Shown here piece after piece: positions 7,250-13,649 of a DNA stretch of 17,914 nucleotides. The notes under the pieces were generated by a model, which was given only the letters and a program-made list of their open reading frames with translations, was not told where the DNA came from and did not search any database. The translations under genes were made by a program, and so were the position numbers. Source of the DNA: JAQTNA01 sp043743785 (GTDB lineage: Bacteria > Pseudomonadota > Gammaproteobacteria > Burkholderiales > Rhodocyclaceae); assembly GCA_043743785.1 (NCBI GenBank), contig JAYTVW010000117.1, forward strand, positions 1 through 17,914. Reading direction: 5' to 3'. Position 1 is the first letter of the stretch; every line of letters starts with the position of its first letter.

Positions 7250-8643
7250 GCATTCTTCCCGTGGTCCTATGGACCGATGGACTGCTCTTCGCACTACTGG
7301 CGGCCCTGGTGGCGACAGGTTTCTATGTGCGCCGCCGCGACTACCTGATGGCCTCCTGGCGCCGGGTGGCGGGTAGCAGCATGGGCATGTCCGCAGCCAC
7401 GGTGCTGGCTCTGTTCGTTACCGTGGGTTTCCTGGATTCCCTGCATTATCGTGACAAGGTGGAAGGGGGCGCCTGGTCCGTGGAAGTAGTAAGCGTGCTC
7501 GACGCCCTGGCCTCGCCGCTGCGCCTGCATGTAGAAAAAACCTATTCCGCGCCCTTGGCCTGGCGCTTGTTCAGCAAGGAAACCATAGAAAAACCGGATG
7601 GCAGCCAGGTTCGCGACTACCCGCGCCTGAAGTGGGGCGGCGCCCATCTTAAGGCCCCTGCAGAGCAGCTCGACGGTGACGTGCTGGGAAGTCTGCTTCT
7701 GGCGGAGGCGGCGGCCCTGGCGGGCTGGCTGCTGCTGGTGGCGGCGGTGAGTACAGGCCTGGCCCGGACGCAAGGGCTGGCGCAAGCCGAAGCCTGGCGG
7801 CGCCTGTGGCGGGGTGCCACGCCCAGCGCCTGGCGGGCGGTGCTGCTGACCCTGGCGGTCATGCTCTTTCTGCTGGTGCCGGCCCTGGCCCTGTGTGGCC
7901 AGTACCACATCTTCGGCACCGACAAGGTCGGGCTGGATGTGTTCTACCTGACTCTGAAGAGCATACGCACGGCGCTCGTTATCGGCACCCTGACGACCCT
8001 GGTAACCCTGCCCTTTGCGGTGGCCCTGGGCATCCTGGCGGGCTTTGTGGGGGGCTGGGTGGATGACCTCATCCAATATGTGTACACGACCCTCAACTCC
8101 ATTCCCGGGGTGCTCTTGATCGCCGCAGCGGTGCTCATGATGCAGGTGGTCATCGATACCCATCCCCAGTGGTTCGCCACCGCCGCCGAGCGGGCGGATG
8201 CGCGGCTCCTGGCCCTGTGCGTGATCCTCGGCATCACCAGCTGGACGGGCTTGTGCCGGCTGCTGCGGGGTGAAACCCTGAAATTGCGGGAACTCGAATT
8301 CATCCAGGCGGCCCGGGCCTTCGGCGTACCGGCTGCGGGCATCATGCTGCGCCACATCTTGCCCAACCTCATGCATATCGTGCTTATCTCCCTGGTCATG
8401 GATTTCAGCGGTCTGGTGCTGGCGGAGGCGGTGCTGTCCTACGTGGGCATCGGCGTTGATCCGGGTACCACCAGCTTTGGCACCATGATCAACGCGGCGC
8501 GCATGGAGTTGGCGCGGGAGCCGGCGGTGTGGTGGTCTCTGGTGGCGGCCTTCAGCTTTATGCTGACCCTGGTGCTGGCCGCCAATCTTTTTGCCGATGC
8601 GGTGCGGGATGCCTTCGACCCGCGTTTGCGCAGCCGCACGTGA
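7246..8643 (+). CDS. ABC importer permease, DppC/OppC type, with N-terminal extension
   Basis: The C-terminal 250 or so residues of this 465-residue protein are a normal DppC-type permease: IFGTDKVGLDVFYLTLKSIRTAL, the coupling loop ELEFIQAARAFGVPAAG, and an LSYVGIGVDPGTTSFGTMI segment near the end. The family is usually about 300 residues. Here about 165-190 extra residues precede it, with membrane segments near 4-24, 46-63 and 142-166. A soluble, probably periplasmic, stretch at about 68-140 contains SLHYRDKVEGG and KTYSAPLAWRLFSKE. The start overlaps the upstream permease stop by 4 bp. The extension might help receive substrate, since no binding protein is encoded nearby; this is inference. 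The ATPase gene follows after 163 bp that hold a palindromic repeat. Confidence 0.86.
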   Translation: MSILPVVLWTDGLLFALLAALVATGFYVRRRDYLMASWRRVAGSSMGMSAATVLALFVTVGFLDSLHYRDKVEGGAWSVEVVSVLDALASPLRLHVEKTYSAPLAWRLFSKETIEKPDGSQVRDYPRLKWGGAHLKAPAEQLDGDVLGSLLLAEAAALAGWLLLVAAVSTGLARTQGLAQAEAWRRLWRGATPSAWRAVLLTLAVMLFLLVPALALCGQYHIFGTDKVGLDVFYLTLKSIRTALVIGTLTTLVTLPFAVALGILAGFVGGWVDDLIQYVYTTLNSIPGVLLIAAAVLMMQVVIDTHPQWFATAAERADARLLALCVILGITSWTGLCRLLRGETLKLRELEFIQAARAFGVPAAGIMLRHILPNLMHIVLISLVMDFSGLVLAEAVLSYVGIGVDPGTTSFGTMINAARMELAREPAVWWSLVAAFSFMLTLVLAANLFADAVRDAFDPRLRSRT

Positions 8644-8670
8644 CCTGCCCCATGAAAAATCGTTTGAAAC

Positions 8671-8783
8671 GCAGAGGCGCAGAGGCGCAGAGGAGAAAAC
8701 GTGTGGGAACGGCGACTCGACCCCTGAAGCTAGGGGAAGACCTTCCTCAAACCATGCTTTTCTCCGCGCCTCTGCGCCTCTGC
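8671..8783. repeat. Inverted repeat of the GCAGAGGCGCAGAGG type
   Basis: A perfect 18-base inverted repeat, 8671-8688 against 8766-8783, is built from the direct unit GCAGAGGC repeated. Near-complementary flanks continue it inward (GGAGAAAA near 8692-8699 and TTTTCTCC at 8758-8765). The 77-base centre holds a small CCCCT/AGGGG hairpin (8721-8725, 8732-8736). Elements of this kind are dispersed in many bacterial genomes (recall, not searched here). It fills most of the gap between the second permease gene and the ATPase gene, and the ATPase GTG start lies 23 bases past its end. Confidence 0.8.
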
Positions 8784-8806
8784 GGTGAAGCTTTTGGGGT
8801 GCATTC

Positions 8807-10828
8807 GTGAAGCCGCTGCTGGAAGTCCGTGACCTGCAGGTGGAACTGGATGGTCGGGTGCGGCCGGTGGATGGCATTTCCCTGAGCATTGGCGCCGGGG
8901 AAACCTTTGCCCTGGTGGGTGAGTCGGGCTGCGGCAAGTCCATGACGGCTCTGGCCCTAATGCGCCTCTTGCCTGACGCTGGGCGCATCGTCGGCGGTTC
9001 TGTTGCGGTGGACGGGCGGGACCTGCTACCCCTGACCGAGGCCCAGATGCGCAGCGTGCGGGGCGGTGAGCTGGCCATGATTTTCCAGGAGCCGGCCACC
9101 AGCCTGAACCCGGTCATGAGCGTGGGTCAGCAAATCGGTGAGGCCCTGGCGCGCCACAAGAATCTTTCCGGCGCCGCAGCCCGGACACGGACCGTGGACT
9201 TGCTCACGGCCGTGGGCATTTCCGACCCGGCGGCGCGGGTTGACGAATATCCCTTCCGGCTCTCCGGCGGCATGAAGCAGCGGGTCATGATCGCCATGGC
9301 CCTGGCCGGCGAACCCCGGGTGCTGGTGGCGGACGAACCCACCACGGCTCTGGACGTGACCATTCAGGCCCAGGTGCTGGAATTGCTGGCGAAACTCCAG
9401 GCGGAGCGGGGCATGGGCATGCTGCTCATCACCCACGACCTGGGCATCGTGGCGCGCATGGCGACCCGGGTGGGGGTGATGTATGCGGGCCATCTGGTGG
9501 AGGAAGGTGAGCGGGCGGATTTCTTCACCTCGCCCCTGCACCCCTATTCTCGACGCCTCTTTGCCGCCCTGCCACGGCCGGGGAGCACCCGTTTGGAAAC
9601 CCTGCAAGGCGGCGTGCCGCGCCTGGACCAGGCTTTCAGCGGCTGCCGCTTCGCCGGGCGTTGTCCGGAAGTGATGCCGCGCTGCCACGGTGAGGAACCC
9701 CTCTGGTACAGCCCGGGCAATTCCGGCCAGCGCGTGCGCTGCCACCTGTACGCCAACGTTGACTCGAACGACGGTTTTGTAGGGGCGAATTCATTCGCCC
9801 AGCCAAGCGACGAAGGGCGAATGAATTCGCCCCTACAGGGCAAACTCCTGGAAGTTTCTGGTCTGCAGGTGCATTTCCCCGTTCGCAAGGGTCTGCTAAG
9901 GCGGGTCGTCGGGCAGGTGAGGGCGGTGGATGGCATCAGCCTGTCTGTATTGCCGGGGCGTACCTTGGCGTTGGTGGGCGAATCCGGCTGCGGCAAGACT
10001 ACCGCTGGCAAGGCCATGCTGCGGCTCATTGAGCCTACCGGCGGCCAAGTGCATTTCGCGGGGCAGGACCTGGCTGCGCTGGGGGGCGAGCGCCTGCGGC
10101 GCCTCAGGGCCGGCATGCAGATGATTTTCCAGGATCCCTATGCTTCCCTGGACCCGCGCATGCGGGTGGGTGACATCATTGAGGAAGGCCTGCTGGCCCT
10201 GGGTCTGGCACCGGACCGGCTGCAGCGGGAGCGGAAGGTGACGGAATTGCTCGTCAGCGTGGGTCTGAGCGCGGACATGGCGGGCCGTTATCCCCACGAG
10301 TTTTCCGGCGGACAGCGCCAGCGCATTGCCATCGCCCGGGCATTGGCGGTTGAGCCGAAATTGCTGGTGTGCGATGAACCTACGAGCGCCCTGGATGTGT
10401 CCGTGCAGGCCCAGATACTCAACCTGCTGAAGGAATTGCAGGAACGTCTGGGGCTGGGTTATCTCTTTATCAGCCATAACCTGGCGGTGGTGGAATACCT
10501 GGCCCACGAGGTGGCGGTGATGTATCTGGGGCGGGTGGTGGAGTCCGGTGCGGCGCGAGCCGTGCTCTCCGGTCCACTGCATCCCTATACCCAAGCCTTG
10601 CTGGCGGCAGTGCCCACCGTCGGGCAGGGGGCACAAGGGCAGGTCCGTCCGGTAATGCTCCTCAAGGGCGACATGCCCTCACCCTTGGCGCCGCCTGCCG
10701 GTTGCTATTTCCACCCCCGCTGCCCCCATGCCCTGTCGGTGTGTTCGCAGGTGTATCCAGGGGAAAGCTTGCTTGACGATGGCCGCCGGGTGGCGTGTCA
10801 CCTGTATGGTCCGGGGGGCGCGGCGTAG
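8807..10828 (+). CDS. Fused double ATPase of a peptide/nickel-family ABC importer (DppD-DppF type)
   Basis: The 673-residue protein joins two complete ATPase units. Unit one has Walker A GESGCGKS (38-45), signature LSGG (152-155), Walker B VLVADEP (172-178) and a Cys-rich oligopeptide-transporter C-terminal domain ending RCHLY. Unit two has Walker A GESGCGKT (391-398), signature FSGGQRQR, Walker B LLVCDEPT and the same Cys-rich C-terminal domain. The cysteines match a region reported to hold an iron-sulfur cluster in some OppD-type proteins. Fusions of this kind are known (YejF, GsiA). What is odd is the linker: about residues 324-344 are encoded by a 60-bp palindromic repeat (9778-9837). The start is GTG 8807, with GGGG at 8796-8799. 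An internal ATG at 9821 could in principle start a separate second ATPase, but it has only a poorly spaced purine run. Confidence 0.92.
   Translation: MKPLLEVRDLQVELDGRVRPVDGISLSIGAGETFALVGESGCGKSMTALALMRLLPDAGRIVGGSVAVDGRDLLPLTEAQMRSVRGGELAMIFQEPATSLNPVMSVGQQIGEALARHKNLSGAAARTRTVDLLTAVGISDPAARVDEYPFRLSGGMKQRVMIAMALAGEPRVLVADEPTTALDVTIQAQVLELLAKLQAERGMGMLLITHDLGIVARMATRVGVMYAGHLVEEGERADFFTSPLHPYSRRLFAALPRPGSTRLETLQGGVPRLDQAFSGCRFAGRCPEVMPRCHGEEPLWYSPGNSGQRVRCHLYANVDSNDGFVGANSFAQPSDEGRMNSPLQGKLLEVSGLQVHFPVRKGLLRRVVGQVRAVDGISLSVLPGRTLALVGESGCGKTTAGKAMLRLIEPTGGQVHFAGQDLAALGGERLRRLRAGMQMIFQDPYASLDPRMRVGDIIEEGLLALGLAPDRLQRERKVTELLVSVGLSADMAGRYPHEFSGGQRQRIAIARALAVEPKLLVCDEPTSALDVSVQAQILNLLKELQERLGLGYLFISHNLAVVEYLAHEVAVMYLGRVVESGAARAVLSGPLHPYTQALLAAVPTVGQGAQGQVRPVMLLKGDMPSPLAPPAGCYFHPRCPHALSVCSQVYPGESLLDDGRRVACHLYGPGGAA
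9778..9837. repeat. Perfect 23-bp inverted repeat inside the ATPase gene
   Basis: The left arm 9778-9800 and right arm 9815-9837 are perfectly complementary over 23 bases (core TAGGGGCGAATTCATTCGCC), around a 14-base centre. The total is 60 bases, a multiple of three, with no stop in the reading frame used. It therefore encodes about 20 residues, including FVGANSFAQPSDEGRMNS, between the two ATPase units. The perfect arms indicate a recent insertion or active selection on the DNA or RNA structure. A comparison with homologous fused ATPases would show whether the linker is otherwise shorter by 20 residues. Confidence 0.9.
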
Positions 10829-10960
10829 GCGAAATCCGGAAAACAAGAACGCTATTCGTAGGTCAGGTTGCGCAGCAACCTGATATGTGCTGAGAGTTGG
10901 TGTCAGGTTTCCTGTGGAAACCTGACCTACGGCAGAGGGATGGTGAATCGTGGAATTCGA
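10829..10960. repeat. MITE-like palindromic element (copy 2, expanded core)
   Basis: The element has the same plan as the one at 4366-4455. A left arm related to GCGAATTCCA lies at 10829-10838 (GCGAAATCCG), and the right arm TGGAATTCGA is at 10951-10960. The CGTAGGTCAGG / CCTGACCTACG pair is at 10857-10867 and 10921-10931. Here the core is a double hairpin: TCAGGTTGC (10863-10871) with GCAACCTGA (10875-10883), then GTCAGGTTTCC (10902-10912) with GGAAACCTGAC (10916-10926). It lies between the convergent ATPase and mltD genes and may serve as a bidirectional transcription boundary. Confidence 0.8.
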
Positions 10961-10975
10961 CGCTTGGGGCATGGT

Positions 10976-10993
10976 GAGGCGCGAGAGCGCCTC
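10976..10993. terminator. GC-rich hairpin at the 3' end of mltD
   Basis: GAGGCGC (10976-10982) and GCGCCTC (10987-10993) form a perfect 7-bp stem with a 4-base loop, directly beyond the mltD stop on the minus strand. No T-run follows in either direction. It may be a weak terminator or a 3'-end stabilising hairpin. Confidence 0.4.
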
Positions 10994-10998
10994 TGGCC

Positions 10999-12510
10999 TC
11001 AGTGGCGTTTCTTTTTCGCTGCAACAGCGGGTTTCTTGCCGGAAGAAGGCTTGGCGACCTTTCCGCCTGACTTCTTTGCGGTGTTTCCCGCAGCTTTCCT
11101 GGCTGATTTTCCGGCGGCTTTCCCTTTGGTCTTGGCGGCCTTGGCTGCCTTGCCCCTGTAGTTGGCCGAAACCCGCTTGCCGCCGTGCTTGCCGGCTTTG
11201 GCGCGGGGCGGCATGGGGGCCAGGGCCTCAGGCGGCGGCGTCAGGCCCTTGCCGATATCCTGCCCCGGCTCCGTGCCCACGCTGGCGGGCACCAGCAGGG
11301 TCTGTCCCGCCGCCAGCTTCGTTTTTGGGCCCAGGCTGTTGATCTGTTTCAGTCGTTCCAGGGTGATGCCGAAGCGGGCTGCCACCTGGTCCAGCCGGTC
11401 TTTCTTGCGCAGCGTGTAGTTACCCCAGCTGACCAGGGGTTTTTCGCCCTTGTCCGATTCCTGGTAATTGGTCAGGAAGGTGTCCACCTTGTCCGCCGGC
11501 AGCACGAGAGATGCGGCGCCCTGGCTGCGCAGCACTGGCCGGTTGTGGGAAGGATTCAGGGCGCGGAACTCCGCCAGGGGCGTTTCCGCCAGACGGGCCG
11601 CTGTGGCCATGTCCATGTCCGCCGGGTTCTTGACGGTCTTGAAGTAGGGGCGATTGGGAATCGGCGTCAGGTTCACACCGAAGAGCTGGGGTTGGGCAAT
11701 GATGTTTTTCAGTGCCTGCAGCTTGGGCACATAGTTGCGGGTTTCTGCCGGCATGGTCAGGCTCATGTAGTCCACCGGCTTGCCCGCCGCCCGGTTCTTT
11801 GCCATGGCGCGTTGCACGGAGCCTTCGCCCCAGTTGTAGGAGGCCAGGGCCAACTGCCAATCACCCTGCATTTCATAAAGCATCTGCAGGTAATCCAGGG
11901 CAGCGCTGGTGGAGGCCACGATGTCCCGTCGATCATCCGCCCACCAATCCTGCTTCAATCCGTAGCTTTTGCCCGTGGAGGGAATGAATTGCCATAGGCC
12001 GGAGGCCCGGGCCGGGGAGATGGCCATGGGGTTGTAGGAACTCTCCACCATGGGCAGCAGGGCCAGTTCGGTGGGCATGCCGCGTTTCTCGAGCTCGCCG
12101 ACGATGAAGTGCATGTAGCGGCGGCCCCGTTCCAGGGTATGCCGGAGGTAGTCCGGGCGGGCCAGAATCCAGGCTTGCTGGCTGGTGACCAGCTCGTTGG
12201 ACAAATTCGGCATGGCGAAGCCGTTGCGCATGCGCTGCCACAAATCGTCCGTCTCGGCAGTCAGATCGATGGTGGGGATGGTGGGCTGGTTCGGCGTGAT
12301 GACCAGACGGGGCGCCTGGCCGGCGGCGGACGGGTCTGGTGCCCTGTCTGTCACCTTATCTGTCGCCTTCTCGTCCGCTGGCGTGGCCTCGGCGGTCTGG
12401 GCCGGCTTTGCCGTGGGCCAGAAGTCAAAGGCGAGCGCCTTGGTGCCCGGCCACAAAAGGGCAGTAAGCAGCACGAAAAACAGGTAACGCGCGGGTAGCA
12501 ATGACGCCAT
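10999..12510 (-). CDS. mltD: Membrane-bound lytic transglycosylase D-like protein with lysine-rich tail
   Basis: The 503-residue protein cleaves peptidoglycan glycan strands in the periplasm, judged by family. It has a signal peptide ending ALA at about residue 27, without a lipobox cysteine, unlike E. coli MltD. The transglycosylase domain covers about 110-280, with catalytic Glu156 (PMVESSYNP), GLWQFIPSTG (171-180) and ALASYNWGEG (221-230). A clear LysM domain is at about 362-408 (YTLRKKDRLDQVAARFG to LLVP), and a weaker LysM-like segment is at 290-337. From about 437 to the end the chain is a Lys/Ala/Gly-rich, fully basic tail with about 19 lysines and no acidic residue, resembling histone-H1-like or AlgP-like tails. 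Such a tail could bind cell-wall polymers or DNA (inference). No Shine-Dalgarno is visible at ATG 12510. A good promoter lies upstream. Confidence 0.9.
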   Translation of the reverse strand: MASLLPARYLFFVLLTALLWPGTKALAFDFWPTAKPAQTAEATPADEKATDKVTDRAPDPSAAGQAPRLVITPNQPTIPTIDLTAETDDLWQRMRNGFAMPNLSNELVTSQQAWILARPDYLRHTLERGRRYMHFIVGELEKRGMPTELALLPMVESSYNPMAISPARASGLWQFIPSTGKSYGLKQDWWADDRRDIVASTSAALDYLQMLYEMQGDWQLALASYNWGEGSVQRAMAKNRAAGKPVDYMSLTMPAETRNYVPKLQALKNIIAQPQLFGVNLTPIPNRPYFKTVKNPADMDMATAARLAETPLAEFRALNPSHNRPVLRSQGAASLVLPADKVDTFLTNYQESDKGEKPLVSWGNYTLRKKDRLDQVAARFGITLERLKQINSLGPKTKLAAGQTLLVPASVGTEPGQDIGKGLTPPPEALAPMPPRAKAGKHGGKRVSANYRGKAAKAAKTKGKAAGKSARKAAGNTAKKSGGKVAKPSSGKKPAVAAKKKRH

Positions 12511-12514
12511 TACG

Positions 12515-12541
12515 TTGTGCGGCCGGATTTAAACGTATAAT
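12515..12541 (+). promoter_or_regulatory. Possible promoter for the diguanylate cyclase gene
   Basis: A perfect TATAAT on the plus strand (12536-12541) is preceded by TTGTGC (12515-12520) with a short 15-base spacer. It overlaps the -10 of the oppositely directed mltD promoter, so the two could compete. The untranslated leader would be about 125 bases. Confidence 0.3.
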
Positions 12542-12568
12542 CATAACCTTGCGCTTGGGGTCCGTCAA
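12540..12568 (-). promoter_or_regulatory. Sigma70-type promoter of mltD
   Basis: On the minus strand, TTGACG (12563-12568) and TATGAT (12540-12545) are separated by 17 bases and each matches 5 of 6 consensus positions. Transcription would start about 22 bases before ATG 12510. This agrees with the gene's orientation. Confidence 0.65.
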
Positions 12569-12638
12569 ATTGAAAGCGGCAGGAGCGGCGTGGGAGTGTG
12601 CTGCAGTCAGCGGTTTTCGTGCGGATAACAAGGAGATA

Positions 12639-12704
12639 ATGATCGTCGGCACCCCAGGTGACTTAGAAAATCGATGCGAATATTGGTCATTGAAGACACG
12701 CTGA
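12639..12704 (+). other. Candidate 21-codon leader ORF overlapping the diguanylate cyclase start
   Basis: AAGGAG (12630-12635) precedes ATG 12639, which opens a 21-residue frame (MIVGTPGDLENRCEYWSLKTR) ending at TGA 12702-12704, about 30 bases inside the cyclase gene in another frame. The cyclase start itself has only a distant AGGTGA (12656-12661). Translation of the short frame could therefore influence cyclase initiation. The spacing of AAGGAG to the ATG is short, so it may not be used. Confidence 0.3.
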
Positions 12705-13645
12705 CGGCACTGACTGTCGTCTGTCATCAGCTTAAAAAGCTGGGCTTCACCTCAATTCCGGCTCGGGATGGCCTCACCGGCCTGCGCCTCTACGAAGAGG
12801 AAAGGCCGGACCTCATCCTGCTGGACATCGTTTTGCCGGGCATGGATGGCTTCGAAATCGCCCGGCGCATCCGGGCCAGCGAGCAGGGCGGCCAGTGGAC
12901 CCCCATCATCTTCCTCACCTCCCGTGCCCGGGATCAGGATATCGAGGACGCCATTAATGCAGGCGGTGACGATTACCTGATCAAGCCAGTGAGCGACGTG
13001 GTGCTGGGAGCCAAGGTGCGGGCCATGCAGCGCCTGGTGCAGATGCGCTATTCCCTGGTGGTGCTCTCATCCCGGTTGGACGAGGCGAACCGGGAACTGC
13101 AGCGGCTATCGGCCGTGGATGGCCTCACGGGCATTGCCAATCGTCGCAGCTTCGATGAAACCCTGCTGCGGGAGTGGCGGCGCTGCAAACGGGGTGAGGT
13201 GTCCCTGGCACTCTTGGTCTGCGATGTGGACTACTTCAAGCAGTACAACGACGCCTACGGCCACCAGATGGGCGATGACTGCCTGCGCAAGGTGGCCCAG
13301 TCCCTGGCAGGCCACGCGCGGCGTCCCGCCGACTTGATGGCGCGCTACGGTGGCGAGGAATTCGCCGCCATCCTGCCGGAAACGGATGTGGGCGGTGCGG
13401 TCCTGCTGGCCGAGGCCATGCGCAAGGCAGTCGAGGGGCTTTCCGTTGCCCACTGCGATTCGCACATTTCGCCCTTCGTGACCGTCAGTATTGGTGTATC
13501 CACCATGGGGCCGGGGGGGGCGGGGAGTCCCGAAGCGCTGCTGCGGGCGGCCGACATGGCCCTCTACACCGCTAAGCGCACGGGCCGAAACCGCGTCCAT
13601 TGCAATGTGGAGTCGGCGGATACCGGCGCGATGTTCTCAGCCTGA
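12674..13645 (+). CDS. Response regulator with diguanylate cyclase (REC-GGDEF) output
   Basis: The 323-residue cytoplasmic protein joins a receiver domain (about 1-120) to a GGDEF domain (about 150-315). In the receiver, Glu7-Asp8, phosphoacceptor Asp51 (LLDIVLPGMDG), Thr82 and Lys104 are present. The GGDEF domain has the active motif GGEEF (226-230), DVDYFKQYND upstream, and an intact inhibitory RxxD site (Arg217-Asp220) five residues before the motif. It should make c-di-GMP when phosphorylated and be product-inhibited. No histidine kinase gene is adjacent. The stop TGA at 12659-12661 in the same frame makes ATG 12674 the only ATG start. The gene points opposite to mltD and gloB, which flank it and which are adjacent in E. 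coli, so it appears inserted. Its end overlaps the gloB end by 9 bp. Confidence 0.93.
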   Translation: MRILVIEDTLTALTVVCHQLKKLGFTSIPARDGLTGLRLYEEERPDLILLDIVLPGMDGFEIARRIRASEQGGQWTPIIFLTSRARDQDIEDAINAGGDDYLIKPVSDVVLGAKVRAMQRLVQMRYSLVVLSSRLDEANRELQRLSAVDGLTGIANRRSFDETLLREWRRCKRGEVSLALLVCDVDYFKQYNDAYGHQMGDDCLRKVAQSLAGHARRPADLMARYGGEEFAAILPETDVGGAVLLAEAMRKAVEGLSVAHCDSHISPFVTVSIGVSTMGPGGAGSPEALLRAADMALYTAKRTGRNRVHCNVESADTGAMFSA

Positions 13646-13649
13646 GAAC
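13633..13649. other. Palindrome over two convergent stop codons
   Basis: GTTCTCAG (13633-13640) and CTGAGAAC (13642-13649) form a perfect inverted repeat with a single-base centre, covering the stop codons of both the cyclase gene (13643-13645) and gloB (13637-13639). As RNA it would give a 7-bp hairpin with a 3-base loop on either strand. It could be a weak shared terminator, but there is no T-run. Confidence 0.45.

Noticed and set aside
8671..8783. Possible CRISPR or tandem-repeat array
   Set aside because: The unit repeats only two to three times per arm and the arms are inverted. There are no regularly spaced direct repeats or spacers anywhere in the window.
8652..8810. Short open frame starting at ATG 8652 between the second permease and the ATPase
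   Set aside because: It is almost wholly made of the GCAGAGGC-type inverted repeat, and the product (RRGAEAQRR...) is what such repeats encode by chance.
7294..9117. 607-codon open frame on the minus strand opposite the permease and ATPase genes
   Set aside because: The translation is low-complexity, rich in His/Gln/Arg/Gly as expected for the antisense of GC-rich genes. It has no recognisable domain and lies opposite clearly real genes.
9821..10828. Separate second ATPase gene starting at ATG 9821
   Set aside because: The frame is continuous with the first ATPase without a stop. The only purine run (GAAGGG) is about 3 bases from the ATG, and the ATG itself is part of the repeat, so a fused protein is the simpler reading.
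11185..11997. 270-codon plus-strand open frame over mltD
   Set aside because: It is antisense to conserved transglycosylase and LysM motifs, and its own translation shows no family features.
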